Made by a program: the position numbers and the translations under genes. Positions 8,687 to 17,000 of a stretch of 40,158 nucleotides of DNA are shown here, piece after piece. Under the pieces are notes generated by a model. That model was not told the origin of the DNA, made no database searches, and saw nothing but the letters and a program-made list of their open reading frames with translations. How positions within the stretch are numbered: the stretch's first letter is position 1; the number at the start of each line of letters is the position of its first letter. The stretch spans positions 1-40,158 of the forward strand of contig JAQGIW010000214.1 of the NCBI GenBank assembly GCA_028290905.1, given 5' to 3'. The DNA is from Caulobacteraceae bacterium. GTDB taxonomy: Bacteria > Pseudomonadota > Alphaproteobacteria > Caulobacterales > Caulobacteraceae.

Positions 8687-11293
8687 TTGAAACCACACCG
8701 CGCCACGCGCGCCCTCTTGGCCAAGGGTGTCTCCAGCCTTGCTCTGGCGCTGGCGGCGACGCTGCCCGGCGCCGCCTGGGCGGCGGACGCCGATCAAGCC
8801 GCCGCGCCTTCCGGGACCGGCCCGATCAGGACGGCGCCGACGGAGGTCGGCGAGGTGGTGGTCAACGGCATCCCCTTCCGGGAGACGGTGCTGCCGACGA
8901 GGCTGTCCTCGAACTCGGTCTACGGCCTGGACCTCAACGTGATGGACACGCCGCGCAATACGACGCTGCTCTCCACGACCCAGCTCGAGACCCTGAACAT
9001 CCAGGATCCGCGCGCCTTCTCCTACCTCACCGCCAGCAGCTACAGCGACAGCTCCTTCGGCACCCCGAACATCCCGCGCATTCGCGGCCAGTACGCCGAC
9101 GTCTTCTACAACGGCATGCGCTTCTCGTTCACCCAGAACGGCTATGGCGCGCCGCCCAACTTCGACGACCTGGACACCATCAGCATCACCAAGGGCCCGG
9201 CCAGCGTCGTCGACGGCCCGGGACCCGGCGCGGGCGGCCAGGCGGACTTCATCACCAAGCGGCCCAGTCTCACCCACTGGGTGGAGTCCGCCTCGGCCTC
9301 CTTCGATACGGTGAGCAACCGCCGCTGGACGCTGGACGTCGGCGGCCCGATCATTCCCGACGTACTGGGCTTGCGGATCAGCTATTCCGGCGAATACAGC
9401 GACAGCTATTTCTACAAGCATTACCTGCACAAGAACGCCGTCTATGGCGCCCTGCGCTGGACGCCCAACAACCAGTACCAGCTCGATTTCAACTTCGAGG
9501 TCAATTCCCAGCAGTATATCGAGAACGTCGGCGTCAACCGGGTCAATCAGAACCTGATCGACAACAATCAGTACCTGCAGGGCGCGCCGTCGGGCGAGCT
9601 GTTCTCCACTCTGATCGGCTTCGGCTTCCCGCTGCAGGTCGGCTCGCCCGGCAACCCCTATTCGCCGGTCACGCCGATCCTGACCGAGGTCACGCTTGCC
9701 GGAACCAGGCCGCTTGATCCGCGCATCACGATCGACCAGGCGCCCGGCGTGTTCTCCCAGGCCCTGTCGTTCAATCTGCAGCTGATCCAGTCCTATCGCC
9801 TGAGCCCCGACACCACGATCGAGGACAACGCCTTCTTCGCCTACCAGGACAGCGAGAACCGGGAACCCTACTATTACGCCGACGCCTCCCTGGGATCGTG
9901 GTCGTTCGAGAACCGGGCCGACATCAAGACCCATTTCACGTTCTCGCTCCTGGGACTGGACATCAAGAACGAGATGATCGCCGGGGCGACCTTCCGTTTC
10001 GCCCACGTCAACTACATCAGCGACTTCAGCGCCGAGACGCCCGGCGTCTTCGACCTGACCGGCGCCCCGAACCTGTGGGTCTGGGACAACGCCGTCCAGA
10101 TCGCCTTCGCCGACGCCTTCCCCTACCAGACCTCGTTCGGCCACCAGCAACTCGGAGTTCCCGGGCGAGACAGCGTCAGCCTTGGCAACGACGGCGTCTC
10201 CGACCTCTTCGACACCGGCTTCTTCTTCCAGCACCGCATGGAGGTCACGCCGCAGTTCAGCGTGCTCTACGGCGGACGGATCGATCTGGTGCAGGACCAC
10301 TCCTTCGACCCCCTCGGCGGGCCGGTGTGCGGAAACTGCTTCACCCACGTCTACAATCAGCCCAACGTCCCCCTGCCGCAGAGCCACACCACCGGCGTCT
10401 ATGGCCTGGGCAACGGCAACCTCAGCCTCGTCTATCGGCCCAAGCCCTGGGTGAGCGGCTACATCACCTTCGACTTCACCCAGAGCGAGAATTCCAACGG
10501 CGGGGAGGGCGGGATCAACGCCTTCCTGCAGGTTCCCGACCACGTACTGCTGCGCTCGGACAGCTACCTCTACGAGGCCGGGCTGAAGTTCAACCTGCTG
10601 AACAACAAGCTGTTTGTCGGCCTGGCCGGTTTCGACCAGAAGCGCGACCTGCCCACCGGCGCCGGCGGCAACCAGTTCTCCCACGCCAACATCCGCGGCG
10701 TGGAGGTCGAGGCCAACTACCAGCCCACCCGCAACCTGTTCGCCACCGCCGGCTACTCCTACATCGTCACGACGCTGAACAAGCCGGCCGGCTTCTACAA
10801 CTATCCCGCCGAACCGGGGCTCAACGTGGATGGCGCGGGCCTCTTCACTGTCTTCACGCCGGGGCAGAAGTTCAACGACCCCGGCGTCCCCCAGCACGTC
10901 TTCAACTTCCTGGGCAACTACAAGTTCGACAACGGGATCGGCTTCCGCTTCGGGGTGCAGGTCACAGGGCCCATCGAGACCACCACCTCGGGCTTCATCG
11001 ACGTCAATGCCTCGAACCTGGGCGGATTCCTGGGCCAGCCGCTCGTCCCGCAAAGCATCTCCAGCACCGCCAACGCCAACGGTATCGCCTACTACCACTC
11101 GCCGGTCATCCCTTGGCAGTACACGATGAACGCTTCGGTGTTCTACCAGTGGAGTCACTACACGCTGACCTTCTCGGTCTACAACTTCACCGACCAGATC
11201 AACTGGGAATCGGCGCCGGCCTTCTACGGCAACGACTTCCTGGTCCGCAGCGACCCGCGCACCTTCGAGATCCGCCTTCAGGCAAAGTTCTGA
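8687..11293 (+). CDS. TonB-dependent outer-membrane receptor
   Basis: Outer-membrane 22-strand barrel receptor for energised uptake of a large substrate, 868 residues from the chosen start. TTG at 8687 is preceded by GGGGAA with 5-nt spacing, and the product then starts MKPHRATRALLAKGVSS with a signal peptide ending PGAAWA at about residue 32. The next segment has a TonB-box-like EVGEVVVNG, then a plug domain (IRGQYADVFYNGMRF; ISITKGPASVVDGPG; GGQADFITKRPS). The barrel ends in the C-terminal aromatic signature IRLQAKF. The plug resembles siderophore-type receptors, but no ligand can be assigned. It converges on the SARP-type regulator gene, a possible control partner. An in-frame GTG upstream gives a longer N-terminus without a better RBS. 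Confidence 0.9.
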   Translation: MKPHRATRALLAKGVSSLALALAATLPGAAWAADADQAAAPSGTGPIRTAPTEVGEVVVNGIPFRETVLPTRLSSNSVYGLDLNVMDTPRNTTLLSTTQLETLNIQDPRAFSYLTASSYSDSSFGTPNIPRIRGQYADVFYNGMRFSFTQNGYGAPPNFDDLDTISITKGPASVVDGPGPGAGGQADFITKRPSLTHWVESASASFDTVSNRRWTLDVGGPIIPDVLGLRISYSGEYSDSYFYKHYLHKNAVYGALRWTPNNQYQLDFNFEVNSQQYIENVGVNRVNQNLIDNNQYLQGAPSGELFSTLIGFGFPLQVGSPGNPYSPVTPILTEVTLAGTRPLDPRITIDQAPGVFSQALSFNLQLIQSYRLSPDTTIEDNAFFAYQDSENREPYYYADASLGSWSFENRADIKTHFTFSLLGLDIKNEMIAGATFRFAHVNYISDFSAETPGVFDLTGAPNLWVWDNAVQIAFADAFPYQTSFGHQQLGVPGRDSVSLGNDGVSDLFDTGFFFQHRMEVTPQFSVLYGGRIDLVQDHSFDPLGGPVCGNCFTHVYNQPNVPLPQSHTTGVYGLGNGNLSLVYRPKPWVSGYITFDFTQSENSNGGEGGINAFLQVPDHVLLRSDSYLYEAGLKFNLLNNKLFVGLAGFDQKRDLPTGAGGNQFSHANIRGVEVEANYQPTRNLFATAGYSYIVTTLNKPAGFYNYPAEPGLNVDGAGLFTVFTPGQKFNDPGVPQHVFNFLGNYKFDNGIGFRFGVQVTGPIETTTSGFIDVNASNLGGFLGQPLVPQSISSTANANGIAYYHSPVIPWQYTMNASVFYQWSHYTLTFSVYNFTDQINWESAPAFYGNDFLVRSDPRTFEIRLQAKF

Positions 11294-11300
11294 ACGATGG

Positions 11301-11325
11301 CTCCCTCCCCACTTCGGGGAGGGAG
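11301..11325. terminator. Bidirectional terminator hairpin
   Basis: CTCCCTCCCC (11301-11310) and GGGGAGGGAG (11316-11325) form a perfect 10-bp stem with a 5-nt loop in the 36-bp gap between the convergent TonB receptor and regulator genes. There is no long T-run on either side, so termination strength is uncertain. Confidence 0.65.
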
Positions 11326-11329
11326 GCTC

Positions 11330-13648
11330 TCATGTGAAGATCGAAGCGCCGGCGGCGCCTGGGGCGGCCGGCGCGCGCACGGCGGCTTTGAAGTCGTAGC
11401 CAAGGGCCGGGTCGTCGACGCAGTCGGGCCACTGGTCGGTGGCGAGCCAGTATTGGCACAGCTCCAGCCGCCGGCAGAACGCGATGAAACGGCGGTCGCG
11501 GCGCATGGCGGACCAGATCGGATCGAACCAGACCGGTCCAACGTCGGCGCCGCCGAACTGTCCTCCGGGCTCGAAGAGGTGGTCGAGCGAGACCCTCTCG
11601 AGGATGTCGTAGCACGCGTCGACGGCGCCCCGGACGCTCAGCCAGCCCAGATCGCGCAGCGGCGCCCGACCGTGCGCGCCGATCCGCTCGCGCAGTTCGG
11701 CGAGCTTCGCCTGCGTGTCGGCCGCCGTCCAGCGCCGGCGCCGGCGGCTCTCTTCCAGCAGGCTCTCGATGGCGGCGTCGTAGGCGCGCGTGGCTTCGCC
11801 GCTCCGGGCGATCCGATCGACCCGCGCCCAGTCCTCGAAATCGATGGCGTGGCTGATGGCGAAGGTCTTGAGGATGCCGTTGGAGGGCCACCTGAGCCGA
11901 TGGCGATCGAAGGCGGCGTTCGATTCCTCGCGTCGCCCCGCCTTGGCCAGGAGCGAGGCGTGATTGGCGGCGGTCAAGGGCGTCAGGGGGTCCAGGGCGT
12001 AGGCCTCGGCGGCATACTGGCAGGCCAGGCGATTGCGTCCGACGGCGTGCAGCCGGGTGCTCAGGGCGAGCAGCAGGCGGGCGTCGTTCGGGGCGGCGGC
12101 CAGGGCCTCGGTCAGGCGGCTCTCGGCCTCGCGATAGGCGCCGCAGAGCGGATAGAAGAGGGCGTCCTGCAGGGCCTCGAATCCCTTGATCTCCGGATCG
12201 AGCGCCCGCGCCGTGGCCGAGGTCCGGGTCACCCGCTCCTGGAGTTCGCGGAAAGATGGCGAGCCGGCTCCCCATACCGCCTCGACCGCGTAGGTCAGGG
12301 CCAGGGCGCTCCAGGCGTCCGCGAAGTCGGGGGCGCGCCTGACGACCTCCTCGAGGAGCTTGGCGTCGAAGTATAGACGCCTGGGCGAGCGCTGGCGCGC
12401 GCGGAACCAGAGATCGAGGGTCTCAGGATCCAGTGGCGCGCTGCGCGGCCCCGGCGCGAAGGCGGCCTGCATGGCGGCGGCCACCGATTCGGCGATCTCG
12501 TCCTGCAGCACGAACACGTCGGTCAGGTTGCGGTCGAAGCTGCACGCCCACGCGACCGTATGGCTCAGGCACTCCGTCAAATGGGCCGAGACCCGCACGT
12601 GCTCGCCGCTGCGACGCACCGAACCGTCGAGAACGTGCGTCGCTCCCAGTTGCGCCCGCACTCTCGGCGAGGCCTTCTCGGCGCCGCGCAGGGCGAAGCT
12701 CGATCCCCGCCCGACCACCTTCAGATCCGTGGCGCGCGTCAGGCGGGTCAGGATCTCCTCGGACAGGCCCTCGGAAAAGAAGTCCATGTCGCGGTCGGGA
12801 GAGAGGTTGTCGAAGGCCATCACCGCGAGAAGCTGGTCGAAGCTCGGCGGGGAGAGCGGATCGGGCGGCGACGGGCGCGAAGGGGCCTCCGCCGGCCTGG
12901 TCGCCGGCGCGGACCCCGCCAGCGCCTCCCGGGCCGCCGGCCCGGGCGATACGCCGAACTCGCGCTTCAACTCGGTCTCCAGCGCGTGGAAACGGCGGTG
13001 GGCCGCCGCCGTCGCACCCAGGGTGACATCCGCCCGGATGGCCAGTGACGCGACGGCCTCGTCGAGCGGATCGCGGCGAAGGTAGGCGTCGGCGAGGTCG
13101 CGGACCCTGGCCCAGGATCCCGCCGCCTGCAGCCGCGACAGGTGAGCCATCACTCCGGCGGCGATCGCCTGGTCGAGGCGCACGCGCGTCTGGTCGAGCC
13201 AGTCGCGGTACAGGCCGCCGAACTCGAGGTCTTCCAGAAGCAGGGTCGCGCCGAGGGCGTCGAGAAGGGCGCGCGCCGGCTCGGGGTCGACATCGGCGAG
13301 CGCCCGTTCCAGTTCGGCCACATCGCAGTCATGGCGGCCGCGGATGAGCGCGACATGGGTCCGCTCGATCGACAACAGATCGAGACCCGCCGCCGTCGTG
13401 ACGACTTTCAGTTCGACGAGGCATTGGCGCAGGCTGGCCCGCGCCTGGGACTCCCCGCGGTCGCTCCACAGCAGGCCGCACAGGCGTTCGCGGGTGGCGG
13501 CGTTCTCAGGCGTCAGGGCCAGGTAGGCGAGGATGGCGCGGGCGCGGCGGCTGACGATGGAAACCGGCTCGCCGCGGGCCCCCGTCAGCCGGAATTCTCC
13601 GACCAGACGCAGTCGCGCGGTGAGGTAAGAAGGTTCGGCGTCGGCCAC
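11330..13648 (-). CDS. SARP/BTAD-type transcriptional regulator with TolB-like and TPR domains
   Basis: 772-residue one-component regulator. Residues about 10-100 form an OmpR/SARP-like winged helix (LVGEFRLTGARGEPVSIVSRRARAIL is its opening strand region). About 105-250 is a bacterial transcriptional activation domain of helical repeats (LRRDPLDEAVASLAIRADV). A Pro-rich linker follows at about 250-275. A TolB-like N-domain runs from about 280 (VMAFDNLSPDRDMDFFSEGLSEEIL), and TPR-like repeats extend to the C-terminus (EAESRLTEALAAAPNDARLLLAL). This architecture is common in Caulobacterales and Sphingomonadales; the ligand is unknown. It reads towards the TonB receptor. I found no nucleotide-cyclase signature despite the similarity to cyclase-associated TolB-like domains. 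Confidence 0.85.
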   Translation of the reverse strand: MADAEPSYLTARLRLVGEFRLTGARGEPVSIVSRRARAILAYLALTPENAATRERLCGLLWSDRGESQARASLRQCLVELKVVTTAAGLDLLSIERTHVALIRGRHDCDVAELERALADVDPEPARALLDALGATLLLEDLEFGGLYRDWLDQTRVRLDQAIAAGVMAHLSRLQAAGSWARVRDLADAYLRRDPLDEAVASLAIRADVTLGATAAAHRRFHALETELKREFGVSPGPAAREALAGSAPATRPAEAPSRPSPPDPLSPPSFDQLLAVMAFDNLSPDRDMDFFSEGLSEEILTRLTRATDLKVVGRGSSFALRGAEKASPRVRAQLGATHVLDGSVRRSGEHVRVSAHLTECLSHTVAWACSFDRNLTDVFVLQDEIAESVAAAMQAAFAPGPRSAPLDPETLDLWFRARQRSPRRLYFDAKLLEEVVRRAPDFADAWSALALTYAVEAVWGAGSPSFRELQERVTRTSATARALDPEIKGFEALQDALFYPLCGAYREAESRLTEALAAAPNDARLLLALSTRLHAVGRNRLACQYAAEAYALDPLTPLTAANHASLLAKAGRREESNAAFDRHRLRWPSNGILKTFAISHAIDFEDWARVDRIARSGEATRAYDAAIESLLEESRRRRRWTAADTQAKLAELRERIGAHGRAPLRDLGWLSVRGAVDACYDILERVSLDHLFEPGGQFGGADVGPVWFDPIWSAMRRDRRFIAFCRRLELCQYWLATDQWPDCVDDPALGYDFKAAVRAPAAPGAAGASIFT

Positions 13649-13747
13649 CCGCAGTCATGCCCCTAACAGGTCGCGCGCCGCGGAGGCAGGCTCGGCGATC
13701 CGGCGGCGCACTCTAATTTGACGTCGGGCGCGGGGAAAGGGGTGTGC

Positions 13748-13785
13748 GGAGCCTGACGATTCCGCAAGGAAATCAGTCAGGCTCC
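13748..13785 (-). terminator. Terminator-like hairpin after urcA-like gene
   Basis: GGAGCCTGAC (13748-13757) and GTCAGGCTCC (13776-13785) are perfectly complementary over 10 bp; inner GATT/AATC pairing can extend the stem with one bulge. It lies between the UrcA gene stop (13814) and the regulator start (13648), both on the minus strand, so it probably ends the UrcA transcript. Confidence 0.5.
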
Positions 13786-13813
13786 GATCCAGGGTTCGGC
13801 GGAGGTCGCCGGA

Positions 13814-14176
13814 TTACCGGCCGGAGGTGACCGCGACGTTCATCGGCCGCGACTGCCCGCCATTCGCCGCCACCCTGGCGCTGTCGAGCTGGCCGAGCGC
13901 CCGGTCGGTGACCGAGGTCATGCAGCTCTCGTAGGCGCGCGACGCGCCGAACATCCACTTGTCGGGCTGGGAGCCGCAGATCTGGCGCGCCGCCTGGGTG
14001 ATGCGGACGACCATGATCTTATGGCCGGCGTCGCTGTTCAGATCGATCCCCTCGTACGAGACCTTCACGGAGACGTCGTCGGCGGAGGGCGTGGCGGCCG
14101 AGGCGGAGGAAGCGCCGGCGGCGAAGCCGATGGCGGCGATGGCGCCGAGGGCGGTGATGGTGGTCTTGATGGACAT
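13814..14176 (-). CDS. UrcA family exported protein
   Basis: 120-residue secreted or periplasmic protein. The signal peptide covers about residues 1-27 (MSIKTTITALGAIAAIGFAAG, cleavage near SASAATP). The mature part shows the UrcA pattern: VKVSYEGIDLNSDAGHKIMVVRI, then two Cys residues about 18 apart (QICGSQ and YESCMT) that probably form a disulfide, and RALGQLDSARVAA. UrcA proteins are small, of unknown function, and concentrated in Caulobacterales and Sphingomonadales, which supports the taxonomic guess. The start has a weak upstream GGAG (GGGAGCAGACT). It lies downstream of the AMP nucleosidase gene on the same strand, after a 153-bp gap with a palindrome, so it is probably transcribed separately. 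Confidence 0.85.
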   Translation of the reverse strand: MSIKTTITALGAIAAIGFAAGASSASAATPSADDVSVKVSYEGIDLNSDAGHKIMVVRITQAARQICGSQPDKWMFGASRAYESCMTSVTDRALGQLDSARVAANGGQSRPMNVAVTSGR

Positions 14177-14319
14177 AGTCTGCTCCCGTCTTATTGGTTC
14201 TGCCGGTCCGGGCGGTGGTTCGGGATGAACTTTCGTCCGGCTGGCGAGGAAACCAATGAGCCTGTGGCCGTCAGCGGAAGTCGGGAACAGCCGTGAGCCG
14301 ATCGTGAATTGATGGCTAA

Positions 14320-14336
14320 TCGGTGAAATTCACCGA
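14320..14336. promoter_or_regulatory. 17-bp perfect palindrome at the amn stop codon
   Basis: TCGGTGAA - A - TTCACCGA is a perfect 8+1+8 palindrome. It spans the last codons and stop of the AMP nucleosidase gene and lies about 145 bp upstream of the UrcA start. The one-base spacer suits a dimeric repressor site better than an RNA hairpin, although a 5-bp stem with 7-nt loop is possible. Confidence 0.4.
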
Positions 14337-15778
14337 AAAGGCGGCTCGTCGAAGCTGCGCAGCTTGCGGGAGTGCAGTCGCGGGCCTTCCTGGCGCAGAA
14401 GGTCCATGGTGGCGATGCCGATGCGCAGGTGCTGCGAGATCGCCCGCTCATAGAAGGCGTTGGCCTGGCCGGGCAGCTTGATCTCGCCGTGCAACGGCTT
14501 GTCCGAGACGCACAGCAAGGCGCCATAAGGGGTGCGGAAGCGGTAGCCCTGGGCGGCGATGGTGCCGCTTTCCATGTCGATGCCCACGGCGCGGGACTGG
14601 TTGAAGCGCAGCGCGCTGTGGCTGTAGCGCAGCTCCCAGTTGCGGTTGTCGGTGGTGACGATGGTGCCGGTGCGCAGGCGCTTCTTTAAGCTGTCGCCGC
14701 TTTCGCCGGTGACCTGCTCGGCGGCGCGCTGCAGGGCGATCTGCACCTCGGCGATGGCGGGGACGGGGATCTCCGGCGGCAGGACATCGTCGAGCACGTG
14801 GTCGTCGCGCAGATAGGCGTGGGCCAGCACATAGTCGCCGATCGTCTGAGTGGAGCGCAGCCCGCCGCAGTGGCCGATCATCAGCCAGGCCTCAGGCCGC
14901 ATGACCGCCAGGTGGTCGGTGATGGTCTTGGCGTTGGAGGGGCCGACGCCGATGTTGATCAGCGACACCCCCCGCCGCCCGGGCGCGATCAGGTGGTAGC
15001 CGGGCATCTGGTGCTTGCGCCAGGCCGAGGCGGCCACCGCGTCCGAGACGTTCAGGGTGTCCCTGGTGATCACCGCCCCGCCGGCGCAGACGAGGGCCTG
15101 GTACGGCGTTCCCGGCCGGCGCAGCTCCTCGGCGCCCCAGCGCACGAACTCGTCCACATAGCGGTGGTAGTTGGTGAACAGCACATAGGACTGGACGTGG
15201 TCGGCCGCCGTCCCCGTGTAGTGGGTGAGCCTCGCCAGGGAGAAGTCGGTGCGTGGGCCGTCGAACAGGGCCAGCGGCCGTTCGCCCCGATCCGGCGCCC
15301 AGAAGCCGTCGGCGATCTCATCGCCGATCGAGGCCAGTTCGGTGGCCGGGAAATGGTGGCCGATCTCGGCGGCCGTCAGGTCGGCGACGTCGAGATCGAT
15401 GGAGCCGTCGAGGACATAGGGAAAGGGGATGTCCTGGCCGGAGGGCGACACCTCGGCCTCGATCTCGAAATCGCCCAGCAACAGGGAAAGCTGTTCGGTC
15501 AGGTAGTCGCGGAACAGGTCCGGCCGGGTGATGGTGGTCACATAGACCCCTCCCTGGCTGAAGCGGGCGAAGGCGCGCGGCAGGCGCGGCGCCGGCCCCT
15601 TGGCGACATAGGTCAGGCGCAGCGCCGGGTAGGCGTAGGCGCCGGCGGCGCGCGCGGCCGGATCGGGCGGGGCGCGGGTGGCGAGGAAGGCCTTGAGGTC
15701 CGCCCTCAGGGCAGCGACGTTCTTGCGGTACAGGGTCTCCAGGCGCCCCACGATCGCGCCGGCGTTGGTCTCGCTCAT
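14330..15778 (-). CDS. amn: AMP nucleosidase
   Basis: Cytoplasmic enzyme that hydrolyses AMP to adenine and ribose 5-phosphate; 482 residues, close to the usual 480-490. The N-terminal AMP nucleosidase domain (about 1-180) is followed by a phosphorylase-like catalytic domain: INIGVGPSNAKTITDHLAVMRP, then AWLMIGHCGGLRSTQ (phosphate-site glycine loop), RFNQSRAVGIDMESGTIAA (the MES purine-nucleoside motif) and LLCVSDKPLHGEIKLPG. The start ATG at 15778 gives MSETNAGAIVGRLETLYRKN. It follows the adenine/adenosine deaminase gene by 56 bp on the same strand, so the two are probably one operon: its product adenine would be the substrate of the upstream enzyme. Confidence 0.93.
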   Translation of the reverse strand: MSETNAGAIVGRLETLYRKNVAALRADLKAFLATRAPPDPAARAAGAYAYPALRLTYVAKGPAPRLPRAFARFSQGGVYVTTITRPDLFRDYLTEQLSLLLGDFEIEAEVSPSGQDIPFPYVLDGSIDLDVADLTAAEIGHHFPATELASIGDEIADGFWAPDRGERPLALFDGPRTDFSLARLTHYTGTAADHVQSYVLFTNYHRYVDEFVRWGAEELRRPGTPYQALVCAGGAVITRDTLNVSDAVAASAWRKHQMPGYHLIAPGRRGVSLINIGVGPSNAKTITDHLAVMRPEAWLMIGHCGGLRSTQTIGDYVLAHAYLRDDHVLDDVLPPEIPVPAIAEVQIALQRAAEQVTGESGDSLKKRLRTGTIVTTDNRNWELRYSHSALRFNQSRAVGIDMESGTIAAQGYRFRTPYGALLCVSDKPLHGEIKLPGQANAFYERAISQHLRIGIATMDLLRQEGPRLHSRKLRSFDEPPFR

Positions 15779-15834
15779 CAGCCCTTGTAGCGCCGCCCGT
15801 TCCTGACGTCACGGCGACGTGGCCAGCTTCATGG

Positions 15835-16845
15835 TCAGAGTCTCTCGCCTTCGGTGAACGCCTCCACCGCAGCGACATGGCGGGTGATTTCGGCCGCGGG
15901 CAGGAACGAACCCAGGAAGCTGTTGCGCGCCAGGGTGACCAGATCCTCCCGGCTGAGCAGGGGCGCGACCGCGCGGTAGTTGTCCGCGACGTAGCCGCCG
16001 AAATAGGCGGGGTCGTCGGAATTGACCGTGGCGCGGAGGCCGAGCTTCAGCATCCGGCCTATGGGGTGGTCGGCGATCGCATCCACGACGCACAGCCGCA
16101 GGTTGGAGAGCGGACAGACCGTCAGGGTCATGGCCTCGCGGGCGAGGCGGTCGACGAGGGCGGGGTCCTCCAGGGCGCGGTTGCCGTGGTCCACTCGATC
16201 GATGTGCAGCAGGTCCAGGGCCTGGCGGACGTAGTCGGGCGGACCCTCCTCGCCGGCGTGGGCGACCCGCCTCAGACCCCTCTCCCCGGCGGCGGCGAAC
16301 ACGCGGACGAACTTCTCCGGCGGATGGCCGACCTCGGAGGAATCCAGCCCCACGCCGGCGATCCGGTCCAGCCACGGCTCGGCCGCGCGCAGCGCAGCGA
16401 AGGCGTCCTCCTCGCTGAGGTGGCGCAGGAAACACAGGATCAGCCTCGCGGTCAGGCCATGCCGCTCCCGCGCCGCCGCCAGGCCGGCCAGCAGGCCCTC
16501 GGCGACCACCGAAAACGGAATGCCCCGGGCCGTATGAGTCTGGGGATCGAAGAAGACCTCGGCGTGGACCACCCCGTCGGCGGCGGCGCGCGCGGCGTAG
16601 GCCAGGGCGAGGTCGCGGAAATCCTCGTCGGTCCGCAGCACCTCGGCCCCCTGGTAATAGAGGTCGAGGAAGTCCTGCAGGCGCGTGAAGCTGTAGGCCG
16701 CCCGCAGCGCCTCGACGCTCGCGAACGGCAGGGCCACGCCGTTCCGCCGCGCCAGGGCGAACATCATCTCCGGCTCGAGGCTGCCCTCGATATGGATGTG
16801 CAGCTCGGCCTTCGGCAGGCCGACGATGAACGCGTCGAGATCCAT
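15835..16845 (-). CDS. Adenine deaminase (adenosine-deaminase-like, type 2)
   Basis: Zn-dependent amidohydrolase, 336 residues. Metal and catalytic residues are visible: His16 and His18 in ELHIHIEG, His196 and Glu199 in VAHAGEEG, His220 in RVDHGNRALED, Asp277-Asp278 in VNSDDPAYFGGY. The SSEVGHPPEKF and TVCPLSNLRLCV segments resemble the bacterial subgroup known from Pseudomonas to prefer adenine over adenosine. Adenine to hypoxanthine plus ammonia is therefore the favoured reaction, though adenosine deamination is not excluded. The context supports adenine: AMP nucleosidase, which makes adenine, is directly downstream, and a base permease is divergent. No strong RBS is seen before ATG 16845; a long inverted-repeat element ends 10 nt upstream of it, so its leader is unusual. 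Confidence 0.85.
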   Translation of the reverse strand: MDLDAFIVGLPKAELHIHIEGSLEPEMMFALARRNGVALPFASVEALRAAYSFTRLQDFLDLYYQGAEVLRTDEDFRDLALAYAARAAADGVVHAEVFFDPQTHTARGIPFSVVAEGLLAGLAAARERHGLTARLILCFLRHLSEEDAFAALRAAEPWLDRIAGVGLDSSEVGHPPEKFVRVFAAAGERGLRRVAHAGEEGPPDYVRQALDLLHIDRVDHGNRALEDPALVDRLAREAMTLTVCPLSNLRLCVVDAIADHPIGRMLKLGLRATVNSDDPAYFGGYVADNYRAVAPLLSREDLVTLARNSFLGSFLPAAEITRHVAAVEAFTEGERL

Positions 16846-16855
16846 GAAGAGAGTC

Positions 16856-16942
16856 TTTTATCCGCAGATGACGCAGATGTCGCAGATAGGGCGATGGCCC
16901 CCCTCCGCTGTCTGCGTCCATCTGTGTCATCTGCGGATAAAA
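16856..16942. repeat. 87-bp long inverted-repeat element (CCGCAGATGACGCAGA type)
   Basis: Arms 16856-16886 and 16911-16942 are near-perfect inverted copies (about 29 of 31 aligned positions with one gap) separated by 24 nt. Each arm is internally repetitive: variants of GCAGATG recur every 8-10 nt. It lies in the divergent gap between the deaminase and permease genes, only 10 bp before the deaminase start and about 58 bp before the permease start. From memory, similar repeats are scattered in many GC-rich Gram-negative genomes. It could form a long hairpin in the deaminase leader transcript. Confidence 0.75.
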
Positions 16943-17000
16943 CATACTTTGGCCCCGCGGCCGGATGGCGCCGCGAGAGAGGTCGGCTAAGCATGGCCTC

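Noticed and set aside
8624-11158. An 844-codon minus-strand frame opposite the TonB receptor
   Set aside because: Val/Glu/Gly/Asp-rich repetitive shadow sequence without motifs, while the plus strand has signal peptide, plug and barrel end.
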